A stretch of 64,000 nt of DNA from Apostichopus japonicus (lineage: Eukaryota; Echinodermata; Holothuroidea; Aspidochirotida; Stichopodidae): assembly GCF_037975245.1 (NCBI RefSeq), contig NC_092562.1, positions 16,238,521 to 16,302,520 of the forward strand, in the 5' to 3' direction. The position numbers and the translations under genes are program-made. How positions within the stretch are numbered: position 1 is the first letter of the stretch; every line of letters starts with the position of its first letter. The notes beneath the pieces were generated by a model that worked only from the letters and a program-made list of their open reading frames with translations, had not been told where the DNA came from and ran no database searches. Below are positions 26,001 through 39,636 of this stretch, piece after piece.

Positions 26001-29000
26001 CTAATGTCATGAACATTTTATGAATTTGATGAAGTTATTTTGAATACCAATTGGATTGCACCATTAAAAGAGAGGAGTATAAATATTCCCTAGGGCATGT
26101 CTAATGTTCACATCAATTTATCCGACTGTTGACTGCAGACTTGTAGTAGAAGTACAAACAGCATAACGAGGCTCTATGCATGAGCTAAAAGGGCCTAATC
26201 TTGCAGTATTTATCTATACTAGATTTCCAAAATGCCTTGGGTAAGAGTAGGCCTACCAACACCCATTAGGATGAGTACAAGAGCACAGACAACTAACTAT
26301 GCTAGAATGGATATATGAGCTGCATACTTTGATCATTACATATACATAACATATATTACAGATACCTCGTAGTGGTAGCTTAACTCATCATATATTGCTC
26401 AGTGTAAACACTGCAGTGGGTAACTACCATCTTTGGTGCTTACTAAGGGTATCGGCAAAAGTGTACTCATGAAAATATTTTTGTCCCTTGCTTGGTTCAT
26501 ATGCCCCTGTGATGAACATGATTTAGTGCTAGAACATTTTAGTTCCAAATAAATTTCAACATCATATGCCTTTTCCTTTTTATAATCATAATTACTATAT
26601 GTTGCCCTTTCTGTATTTTGTTCGGTAGACTCTGTGTTATAGTAAGGAGGAAGATGCCAAACTCTACGGTCCTTGCATGTTATCCTTTGGCTCATTAGTC
26701 GACGCTGTCTGCACCTCGGCTTCCCCCAAAGAGTTTGAGGCTGCGTCGTGCCCTGAAAAGGAAAACCAGTTCATTCAGGTATTTGTAACGTCTGTAATCT
26801 CTTGAGCAGTTAAAGCTCTCATTCCTCCTGGTCATCAGTCCAGTGGTGGAGCGTCCATACAGTAAGGGGGGGGGGATGCCCCCCTGACAGACTTAAATGA
26901 ACTACTGGCGCCCTTTTCAGCTTTTTACCACTTTTTACTTATTCGCGATTATTGACTTTTTTATTGCACTCTCATCTACCCATTGACATTTGTCACATTT
27001 TGTTGGCGATGACACCTATTTATTCTTTGTTTATCTGCAAATTAGCTAGGCCCGGAAAGGGTCATTTCCAGCGATCTAGGGAGTATCTTTACTCGAAAAA
27101 TTTCTGTACGCTCCGCGCCAACCTGTGGTGGCACTCCGCTTAGGTAGCGTCGAAAGCGCCCCTACAGACCATTCTTGCCTCCCCTGACCAATACCCCTAG
27201 CTCCGCCACTGCTGGTCCTTACTGGTAAGCTTGCACGGTTTCGTGAAAACTTACAACCGGTTTTTTCTCTAGCAAAAAACCGAATCCGGCTCAAAAACCG
27301 GTTTTTTCCCGCTCCCGAATTGCATTGAAAACATCCAAATCTCGATCGCTAAGATGCGTTTTTTGAAGCTTTACCAACAGCGGGTTCAAGTCTGTTCATT
27401 CGCAGTGAAGGGTTAAAAATAGGGAGAATAAATTCAAGAAATGTTACTGCCTTCATGACTCTCATTTTATAACCCACGTTAACTTAACTGAAGTAAATAT
27501 GTCCAAAAGAAATGTGTTAGTGAATTTTTTTCTTAAAGTTTTAACATCACGTACAGGTATCGTTTGTCTTGTGTTTACTGTACTTCACGAAGTTCAAATT
27601 CGTGTTCAAAAAAAAATTATCACGGTCATGTTATATTATATTATGTTATATTTTCGGGGATGAGGGCCGAGCGTAAACCCCATTATGACCAATTGGAGAT
27701 CGTAAAAAAAAATGCTTTACAATATGATTGGTCCAATATATTCAGTAGTGGCTGACAAAGTGTTCGAAAGTACCAAATTGCACAAGGCTCTAGCCATGTT
27801 CGCGGGTGGTATCTTGGGGTAAAATAAATTTCTCTTCAAGGAGTGAAGAGAATTTACCGTCTACACTTTCAAGTACAAGTTGAAAAATATCGCTGGCAAA
27901 AGCGGGGATTAGGTCGGCAAAGAATATAAATTGTTAACGTTTAAGTTGGAAACATGTGTTCATCAACGCAAACGAAAAACCAACTGAGAGACGCCTTGTC
28001 TGAAAACTGATAAGAAGAAAGGTTGAAAGGAAACTTACAAAGAAAATAAAATCTATTAGCGTACAAAGAAGAATTGTCCAACAGCAACACCTGTAATTTC
28101 CAGCCATGTATGCAACATTTTTACTCCTTTAATATTCCTTGACTGAAGCCTGACGCCAGGTGTCTCTTGCGAATAATGGACTGTGATTGTTCTAATGTTA
28201 CTTGTTGCATCTTAGTTGTTAAACTCAGAGCCCCCCCCGTGATTGTTCTACTGTTACTTGTTGCATCTTAGTTGTTAAACTCAGAGCCCCCACGTGATTG
28301 GTCTATGGTTACTTGTTGCATCTTAGTTGTTAAACTCACAGAGCCCCCCCCCCCCATGCGACTGTACATGTCGTATGGTATTGTGGATTGCGCAATGTAC
28401 CTTTCAAGTTTTAACGTTCATTTTTTGAACACGAACTGTGATCAATGTGTTTGAAAAGATTTTCTCCATATCCTCTACTATTAAATTGAAGTTAAATAAT
28501 AAGAACAACACAAAGAGGACAAACACGTTGGATATAACAATTTATTTTGAACTGCATCTCGTCATTTGAGTGTGTACTTCTCACAACTACTAACGTTGGC
28601 CACCAAGATCAGTTCAATACTACAAGGTCACCTAACTGATGCATGATATAAGGGCTGCATAGCCTAATGTTAGGCCTAGCTATCCACCCTCAAGCACTGG
28701 TTATGGCGTGTGCCGATCGTAGCTGACAATGTCGTCTATCAGAAAAGCTTTCTCTTGTTGCAATTACTGCAACTTTCATATTGCAAAAAGAACAGTAAAT
28801 AGGAGAAACCAAAGTCAACAAACTTTGTTTTTTCCAGTATTTGCAATTCACATTTCGGTTTTTCCGGTTTTTCGGTTTTCTTAAAATAAAAAATAGTACC
28901 GAAATTCGGTCGGAAAAAACCGGTTTCGGTACTAAAACCGGTTTACCGTGCAAGCCTACTTACTGGTAGATATGTTGGAAAGCAGCAAATTAAGTCTTAA

Positions 29001-32000
29001 CTATAGTGATCAATGGTAAAAGAAGTAGATGGAATTAATATTATTAGTTCAGAGTAAAAATTTAAACATATTTGAAGCATTCTGTTGAATTGGCATTCAA
29101 TTCCTATGTATCTTTTCTTTCTTTTTTTCTTCAAAATTTGTTTTTAAGTACTTTTTTAATCCAATGTTTTCTTATCGGTTGTTTTGGTTCTCAGGCCCTG
29201 AGCGGAAAAGTGAAGTCTACAAAAAGCGATTCCTTGAACAAGCTGTTCATCAAGGCATCTGGCAACGCAGGCAACATCCGTGAGAGTCAGATTCCGGAAC
29301 TCCTGGAAACTGTGATGGGGTTTTCCTCATCGTCAGATCTCATAACTCAAACCATCTACTCATTCAGAAAGGTTCTTTTCAAGTTTCCCTCTACGGTATG
29401 TAAGCTCTCTATAGCTGTTCCCAAAATCCATTCAATATTTCCTCATTTGTGAGAATTTGCTTACTATTATTGAATTATTTGTTTGAATATTCAAAATTCC
29501 ATGTGCTTGAGACAGTTAACTGAGAGGCATGATAGCAATTGCAGTCATTAGGTCACTATTCATTATATTCTCGATTGTGCATATCTTCCTTTTTTCCCTG
29601 GTTTGGTTTATTAGCCTTTTACAGAAAAGCATTCTTACTTTGGAGAGAAGCTTCCGTTCTTATTCTTATTGCTTCAAATTTTGCCATCTTTCTTTCACTG
29701 GATAGCATTTGGATAATTGAAGGATATAATTGTGGGCACATCTCCAGTTAACACTTTGTGTTGAAGACACTGCCACAAATAAAGTGTGGTTGCTGTAATA
29801 ATTGACAATGACAATTGAAATAGTTTATATCCAGCATAAATAGTCAATATGACATATACATATATGAAAGTAACTTCAATAAGTCAGGAGAACAAATATT
29901 TTTACACATGAATCTAAGAGATTCTATGAATCTAATGATGATGATGATGAATCTAAGAGACTGACTTCTGTCAGCTTGCGGCTTTGATAAGCCAATGAGG
30001 CTTCTTCGTGAGTTCCTGCTTGCAGGAGGATCTAAAATACGTACATACATACACACATACATACATATCAAATTCATGCAATAAAGGCAATGCTGTCTCT
30101 TTTGTACAACCTGCAAAGGATAACGCCACAAGTATGTTTCTTTGACATTTATCTCCTTGTTTGAAATGTTAAAATATCAAACTGAAATTTATCTTAATTA
30201 TACCAGGCGAGTTTGAGCTACTTTGTAAGTGACAAACATTTTATTCACTAAATATTTCAATGTATCCCAAGATTATATATCCAACTTAATGGGACCTTGA
30301 TTGCTGATTATTTTAACAGTTTTATCGTAAAATCAATCTTTGGCACTTCGATTATTTCTTCTTTTAGATCCAAAGCTCTCTTCTTCCAGTTTACCTGAAC
30401 ACCTCCCTGGATTCTGAGATCAGAATGGCTGCTTGCTACATGCTGATGGAGTCTCACCCATCCCCTCTGGTCATGCAGGCTATAGCGAGTAGTCTATTGG
30501 AAGAAAAGGACCCACAAGTGGCTAGCTTTTCTTATTCACATATAAAGTCCATAGCTAAAACTCATAAATCGTTTGCAACGTAAGTCTTTACTTGTCTTAA
30601 CAAGATTAGTATGATGATTTTACTTCCCTAAAGGGGACTAAAGAGAAGAGGGGATAGGGATAAAACAAAGATAAATGGAGGATGGGTGGAGCAGCTCACT
30701 GTCATTTATATTGACTCAATACTTGCATGCTTACATTACAAGGAAAATATCTCAAAAGTTATGTACTCTTGAGTCTCATCTCGTGTGGAGTAAGCTTAAA
30801 GTACTTCAAGAAGAAAACAGTTACCATTATTAAGCCCACCACCCCCTCTCCCTCCCCCTCCCCCTGCACCCTCCCTCCACAGATTTAGAGCTGGGAAGAT
30901 TGCTATACATGGAGCTGTATTTTTACCTGAACCCCAACGAGGCAATGAATGGTGGGTAATGCCGTTGGCATTAAGTTTTAATTTAATGCATCTGTAACAG
31001 GCACATAAGACGTAATTGTGAATACTGCTCTCTCCTAGGTGTTGTGCTTTTCAACAGAGGTTGAAGTTCCCAAAACCCATAAAAATATTCAACTCACAGT
31101 AAAAAGTATTCACAATTACGCCTTATGTGCCTGTTACACATCAATGAGGGAGACTACCTAATTTTTTCTTGATCAAAATTGTTTTGTCTTGTTTTTGTGT
31201 TTACGGTTAAGTATGACTGACTTCTTCTCTTCTGTCTCTTCAGGATTGCTCAGAATGCTCTTGATTTGATTGGGGATCGAGTGTACCCTATCCTGCAACA
31301 CTCTAAGAGTTACAGCACCCAGAACATTGAACGTAAGTATCCTCCCCAACACTCCATCCTCCTCCAACCTCCTCAACACTTTCATGCAAGATCACTGAAG
31401 AATTATTCTTCTCTCAATGTTGGTTGTTTACTGCCATGCTAACAAACAACTAAAAGCACACACCGGTCTGAGCAGTTTTCTCAAACAGGAGTTTTTAAAA
31501 TATCTCAATGGCGGATCCTAGAAAACCTGCACTTTGGCAACATTTTAGCCCACATGTGCTTAGAATCATTTCCACACATTTCCAATGACACTTACTGCAA
31601 ACTATGATTTTTAGTTGCAATCTAATAAATACCCATTGCCATTTATTTCTCCCTGATTAGCATTAGATCTCTTCAATTGTTTTCAGGGATGGAAAAGAAA
31701 GTAAATTTTTATGCTAACTTTCTCTGAGAGATATTGTTTGTAAGTTACTAAGTTCAGTCAAGCTTGAACTTGGCTGTGTAACAGTTTATTGTGAAAAAAT
31801 GCTTGCATTTCATATGTAAATTTACACGTTAATTGGATGTTCTTTTATAGTAAAACCTTAAATGTTTCGGTTTTAATAGTATGAATTGTCACCCTATCCC
31901 CTGCCCCTCTCCTACCTTTAAATAAAGGGATTGTTAGGATTAAACCCCATAAAAGAAAGTAATAGTAGAACTTTAATAGAAGAAAATGGATTCTGCCTTC

Positions 32001-35000
32001 TTCATAATCTCAACTTGCTTACGAAAAAAAAATTCCATGAGTTTCTAGATTATTTTAAGAATTTGCCCAATAACTAGCTCTTTTCATTTCTCTTCTTAAG
32101 AATCGTTTCCATTTTGTGACCCCACCCTCTTTGTTTTTCATCTTGCATCAAATTTTACTTTCATATGTGTATAAGAACATGTTATGTTATAAATCCTGCT
32201 TCTTTCCCATAATTTTGACCATCCTCAACAGTCGGATCAAAGCTTCGTTCCGGAGTGACGTTGAACATGATGTACGCTCTGAATCACAGTTTGCCGATCG
32301 CTGCTAATTTGAAGATTTCTACATCCATCCTCCACTACTTCTTGAACATCTTTGAAATCGGAGGAAGGTTGGATTGGCCTCCGGTCAAGACCAGCGTCGA
32401 TCCTGAGATGCTTTCAGGGACCAACCCAGAATTGGATGCCATAAACAGACAGGTGAGAGGGAGTTTCTACTTTAACGGGATATTGTATATAGACACAACT
32501 ATCATCAGTTAATAATCTTAGAAATGTTTAATTTTTAATTTAATAGTTTTAGATTTTAGTTTTTAATTTTAGCTTTTTAATTTTTAATTTTTTTATTTAA
32601 TTTTTTGTTTTTTATTTTTATTTTAGTTTTAATTTTTAGTTTAATTTAATAATCTTAGAAATGCTAAGTAATGTAGCTAGGCTAATTGAGGTACTCATGA
32701 GCTTTCATGTATTTGCTCTGTTTCCTCCCATTTACACTGAATTACGACGAGACATGCATTTCGATCTCACTGGCTTGCTAGGCCATTTTTATTCTCGGTG
32801 CCAATCTTTCTTGTTATGTTCAGCTAATGTAGTGTTATACTTCTGTTCACATACACTGCAACATAAACCTATAAAGGCTTGTTACATGCAAGAAGCAATT
32901 TTGGTCAAAATTGTTTTCTTTCTCACGTAGCCATGGCTACCACTTCAACAAATTCATAAAGCAGAATCATGTACCATTTGTTGCAAAAGGGAGTGTGATT
33001 TTTGACATGGAAAAAATATTTCTGCAACGAATCCAGCCAAGAACTGACATCGTTAGAGCCACTTGTCTTGGCTCATTTCATATATTGTTGTCTATAGTTC
33101 TAAATGCCATTGTGTTTTTCTTTGTTTTTGTATGGTTTATTGTCTTGTTTTTACAACTGTATACTTTCATCCTTCCTGCAACACCAAAGTTTGTTAATAA
33201 GTGCTAGTTGTGTTGAATTCAATGTAGCAATACTATTTTTTGTAGTAAGAAAATCCTGAGATTTACATTGGACGTTTGAAATTTTGAAAGATGCTAGTTT
33301 GCTGTTGAAGGAAATCATTGTATAGAAGAAACAAAATCATATCATAATGAACTAATTTTCTTTAATAATTTGTTAGCTGATACTTTGATCACAATGGCAA
33401 TTTACATTTCATTCAATGGCAATGATTCCCTTATTCAGGTAAACAATTTTTTAAATATTTTCACTACGATGAGTTGTCTAGAAACTATATTAATAAACAA
33501 TTATATTGTTATATTCATAATATTTTGTCCATTGCCATTGGCTGAAAACTTAATTTGTTAAATATACTTTTCTTCCACAGTTTGGCATAAATCCTGAGAA
33601 GTTTATTCAAGATGCACCAAGCCTTTCTGTGTACTTGAAGTCTTTCCGTAGTGAATTTAGAAATTTGGAATTGAACATCACCTCTGCTACCTTGTTAAAA
33701 TTTATGTCCATTTGTAAGTGGGATTGATAAGTAAACTTATGTTTGTTGTAATTCAGGAAAATTCCAGTGATGACAACATTTTTAATATCCAGAGTAGATT
33801 TTTTAAGCACTGGGCAATTTGTGACTATAATTTTGAAATTATTTGTAAACTTGTAGGTTTGACCTAGATAAACTAAGTAGATAGAATTCAATTTTCATCA
33901 TCAGTTTTTTCCATTATTAAGTACAATGAGAGCAGTAAGCCCCTTTGCCCCCCCCCCTTGCTATAAAAAGAAAGAAAGATGAAACCAGATGGAAAAACTA
34001 CATAATGGTTGAATAAAGTATCGGTTTTATAAAACTGATTGTCAATTGCTTGTGTACATTGACCTGTTTTGATTCTAGGCTGTTAGTCAATTGGTCTAGA
34101 CTGAATTAAAGTTTCTTTCATCAACAGTGACATCTAATCGAGCACCGAAGATGCAGAAGTTGTTGTCACTGGGAGAGGGCGACCTCACTGTCTGTACGGA
34201 CATCGGGATTCCTCTCTCTTTGAATGTATCGACCGCAGCCTCTGTGGCCATCTCAGCAAATCTTCGAGGATTAAGCTTGACACCTCAGCCGACCATCGGA
34301 GGTTCTCTGAGTCCAAGGTGACTAAGCAAACTGTCCTTAAAGGGTTATCTTCTGTTGACCATTACAATCTACATGTAGACTAAGTATTATTAAAGTGTTA
34401 CTACATCAGGTAACGTGAATAATGGTATGAAACGTTAATTAATCGTTTTAAAATCAGCCAGGAATCTCCTGGGAGATGTACAGAGTTGCTTTATCAAAAA
34501 ATCTATTTAGAATTATTAGAATGGAAAACACAGATATCTTTCTTTTTTGTTAAATCTTTTGGAGTCTGTTTCTTTCGCTTTACAAATGAGAACTTTATCG
34601 CAAAATCTCAGGCAGAGATCAAAGATGTAGAGAAAAGGTATCCTGCATATAAACTTACTTCAGTTGGCCCTTAAGAAACCTGAGTTGCATTTAATATAAG
34701 TCTGACTTTGCAAGCAAACAGAGATGCAGAATGACACACATCAAAAAGACAAAAAATTGTGATACATCATTAAGTATTAGATCAAGCGCTAAACCATCTT
34801 TGTTGGCTAGACAGCAAGGAAATTATAATAAATAAAAGAAAAGTAAAGAGGCTAAAAGTAAAAAAAAGTCCAGTATATTGATGAGAAGCATATAATCTTA
34901 CAAAAAATATGGTGGGTATTTGCAAATTTTGAATGAAAGAATAGGAATAATCACGTTAGAAGTACACATTTTCTGTTTTTTCTCGTAACAAAATTATCAG

Positions 35001-38000
35001 AATCTTGGAACTTTAGAATGCCAAGCTAACTGTTCGAATAGTATTTTGCAAATCAACAGGAAAAAAACTCTAACAGGAAAATAAAAAGAAAATTTGACTG
35101 TGTGCTTTCAATTTTTGTTTTACTTTGCTTGAATTCTTTTAGAGTTTCTGTGATGCTAGAGAGCATCTTGTCATCTCACATCACAAGCATCATCAAATCT
35201 GGTGTCGGAATTAGAATGATTGCCAATGCTACACTACCAATAGATGGTACACTCACGATTGGCCAACAGGGTTTCAAACTCCACTGGAATCTGACCAATC
35301 CCAAACAAGAGCTGCTCGGCTTGAGGAGTCACCCATATGCCTTCCTAATCCGTAACGAGAGGAAACCGGTTGGGGTACGTTGTTCAGGGGGATATTTTAC
35401 GTGATGTTGAATATGAGGAGAGCTTGTGTTGCATTGCTACAAACTTTTAAGATTCCACTGGTATCACGTTAAAACAAAAGACGAGAATTATATCTGGAAA
35501 ATAGCTTTGACAAACTTTCTTCAAACTTTTCCTTTTGTAGGAGTACTTTGATCTGAAGGACTTTGATCTGAAAGTTTAATATTGTAAGGTTTTTCTTGCG
35601 AGATGTGTAAAATTGAATCTATTCCTTGTGGTTGCGTATTCACTTTTATTTTGTAATTACGCAAATGTAACAACACACAAGAACTGTGAGATTGATGGTG
35701 TTGTTAGTAATGGGCATTATCAGCAGGACGGGGAGATTACCGGTCCCTCACACTCCCAAGAGAGAGAATCTCATGGTGTGGTCATTAAATTAATGAACTT
35801 AGATTAAGTAAGGCCTACCTAGAGATAAGGATCAAGATGTGCGTCATTATTTGCTTTTGCTTCTTTATGTGCGATTAAATCTGCAATTTCTTTTTTAAAT
35901 GGAAACAGATTATTTTGACTTTGTGCTTTTTTTTTTTACATTTTCTTTATCTTTTGCAATAAAGACTCCAGGAGGTTCCGCTCTTTCAAAATACGAGGCA
36001 TCGGAACTGACAAGTGAGAAATGTCAGGGCTCAAGTGTACATGAAAAGGTAAGCTGACCCCCAAATATACCTAGTCATTTTAATTAATTTGGATTTTTTG
36101 TTGTTGTTGATTGATTGAGTTATTGTTTTGTTTAATATCTACTACCTTGCCCTAGTAGATACCCGCCTAAGTCACGTGTTGTTATTCCTGTGGGAAAGGT
36201 TATAAGTTCTGACTGAATAGTGACAGCCAGTGGACATTTGGTCATCATCAACTGTAACTTGGGATAAGTTCGGACGGTTGGAAATGCATTCGTCCTTGTC
36301 TTTGTCAGTTTTCTGCATTTAATGGGTATCATCGCAAATTCAATGAACTGCTGAAGTAACTGCCCTTGACTATCACATCAAAAATCTGATTTCAGCTATA
36401 TTCCAACATCTTTTTCATTGATAAACTGTACTACACTGTAAACAGTTCACTTGGGCTCACAAAAATCTTGTGTTTGCCTACGTACTACATTGACCTTTCC
36501 CGAGGAGCTGACGTAGTGGTCTGCTAGACTTGTTAGTCTAGCCGCTTTGACTGATGTCGGTTATCTTCAGTGTTAAATTGGAATCCCTCAGAAACTGGAA
36601 GGGACAGAGACAGACATCAGAGACAGACATATAGCTTTGAAATGTACTTACATCTAACCTTCCTCATTTGACAAGAGTATACATTAATGAATCTAATTTA
36701 TTTTGAAACAGATAACAGTGATTGGAAAATATGAAGGAGTCCATCTTAACATATCAGACAGTTACATCCAAGATGGCAGAGGTATTGCTCTGAGTGGTCC
36801 TTATGAAAAGAAAGTGGTTTTGGAAAGCAAGTCCAAGGAAATTCACGTAAGTAGGAATATAATTCGGTTTTTCCTTTGAAAGTTTTGATCGGATCAACGA
36901 TTTTGTTTTCTACTTCTTCTTCTTCTTCTTCTTCTTATTGTTTATTCCTTCTCAAGATTTCCCACTCTTTTTTGGCGAAGATTGAAGTGATATTATTTTA
37001 AAGTACAGCTCAAAACCAAGAATTATTTCTTTGTGAGATTAATAGAATATCCACTGTTTTTATGCTGTAGACTCTGTACAGGTAGATATTTATAGTTGCA
37101 ATACTAAAAGCAATCACAAAGCCTAGGACATAAATATCCCACAGAATGAATGGCTCGAGACTAACTCCCATTTCCAGTTGGGTTCAAAGCTTCTGTTTTG
37201 GTTTCATTGAATGATTGGGATGATTATGACTCAGTTGTGCTGATTGAATGGGCCAGTGGCGGAGCGTCCATACAGTCAGGGGGGGGGGGGATGCCCCACC
37301 TGACGGACTCGAATGGACTGCCCTTTTCAGCTTTTTACCACTTTTTACTTATTCCCGATTATTGACTTTTTTATTGCGCTCTCATCTACCTATTGACATT
37401 TGTCACATTTTGTTGGTGTAATTTTCTGACAAAATGCTCTAACGGTGGAACACCCATATAAACTTCCGATGACACCTATTTCTTCTTTGTTTATCTGCAA
37501 ATTAGCAAGGCCCGGAAAGGGTCATTTCCAGCAATCTAGGGAGTATCTTTACTCAAAAAATTTTGGTACGCTCTGCGCCAACCTATATGGTGGCGCTCCG
37601 CTTAGATAGTGTCGAAAGCGTCCCTACAGACCATTCTCGCCCCCCCTGACCAATACCCCTAGCTACGCCATTGGAATGGGCTGTCATGGGGATATTTTCA
37701 TTGAATAAAACTGTCACTCCAACTTTTGGCAGGTGGCAGATGAACTGTTGAATTTGTTATTTCTCTCAAAGAGGTGAATTTATTTTTGACATGAAAAGCA
37801 AAACATCTCCCATAGGCACTTTGTGGAAATTTCCACTTTTCCCGCTTGGGGTTTTTCTAGGGATAAAATTGAAAGTCAATACGTTGTGCACAAAACATGA
37901 ACTTGAAACAAACAGTTTGATGTCAAAGATGCACATTGAAGCAAAAACAAAATTTTCATTTTGTAAATCAGAATAGTGAATACAAAAAATTTCATAACTA

Positions 38001-39549
38001 AATGTGTGAAACTTTGCAACCTCTTTTATAGGCATAGTTGGAATCCCACCTTTATGTATATGGTCAAAACAATTGATTGGTACAACCGGTTACTCTCTTC
38101 TGACATTCTTGTATTTGTTTTGCTTCTGTAGGTGAACTTCACAACGATGGATACTGTGATGAGTGTAGACGAACTCCTCAAGAGAATGGATCCTCATACC
38201 AGTCGACATGACTCAGATGATTTCAGTGACTCTAGTGGAAGCAGCTCCAGCTCATCAAGTAGTAGCAGCTCTGGGAGTGACAGCTCATCATCTAGCAGTC
38301 ACAGCTCTTCCTCCAGCAGTCACAGCTCTTCCTCCAGCGATAGCAGTTCTGGAAGTGATAGCTCACATAGTGACAGCTCACATAGTGACAGCTCTAACAG
38401 TCGTTCTTTCTCAGGCAGTGACTTGAAGGACCTGCATGAACACGTTCGACACGGCTTGTCTGAAACAGCTACCGGTGAAGAAAACATTCCAGATCAAGAT
38501 AGACAAAACGCCTTAGTTGGAGTGCTGTGGAACTATTTCTTCCCTGCTGAAACAGTGGATGAAACTACTGGTGATGCTGGTGTCCAAGGTGGCAGAAGCT
38601 TTGCTGGTAACTCCAGTCGTCAGCCCGGTGAAGATAGCTCCAGCGATCATAGTTCCAGCGATCATAGCTCCAGCGATCATAGTTCCAGCGACCACAGTTC
38701 CAAAGATCACAGTTCCAGCGACCGCAGTTCTAGCGATGGCAGTTCCAGCGACCATAGTTCCAGTGACCACAGCTTCAGTGACCACATTCTCATTGGTCGC
38801 AGTCATTCCAGCAGCTCTTTCAGTTCAAGTCTGCAGAGTTCCAGCGAGGCAATCCTGGCCCATCATCATAAATCTACATTTAAAAAGATCCTGAAGGCCA
38901 AGCAGTATTTGCTAAATGTAAGTTTGAACTTTATTTCATCTGCACCATATGTCAATGTTAAGGAGAAAATGAGAAAATCTCTTCTATGATTAACTTTGAA
39001 TACAACCTTTGAAAGAAGAACTCACAAACGCATATGATTGTTTAATGTATTGTGCATGGTTGAAAGAAAAACCATTATATTGAAGTGAAAATGAATTTAA
39101 AACATGTTTTGTACTTTATGTAATTATGAGTGAGATTCGTAACGAAACTGACTACAAAGTTGACGATGGATAACCCATTAATATAGTGTACCTGACTATG
39201 ATGCACCTTATTATCACACTAATGCAACAATTTGAGGGGTATGTCCGAAAGAAAATACTCTTCTACGACAACAAGATACACTTCCTTTTGTTTACATCCT
39301 TCACAAATAACAACATTTCCTGTGGATATTTACGAGTGATACTACCTCATGAGTCATACTGAACCTGCTAGAAGAGGTGAATACTATTAAGATTAAGGTA
39401 TCACTCAGAAGCTGGTGGGATTTGATGGTTCCATAGTTTAATGGTAAAGTTAAATCGATTGTTTCTTTGTTCTTGAAGCGACAAAAACTATTCAAGACAT
39501 TTGTCGTACTCTTTAATCATGAGCAAGATTAGTTTGAAACCAACCAAAA

Positions 39550-39636
<87 letters not shown>

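Noticed and set aside
32911-33207. 98-codon open frame after the micro-exon acceptor
   Set aside because: It uses a different frame from vitellogenin, is hydrophobic and Phe-rich from AT bias, and lacks a donor with the right phase.
38208-38894. Alternative-frame open frames over the Ser-rich exon
   Set aside because: Shadows created by the repetitive Ser codons. The vitellogenin frame joins its neighbours in phase.
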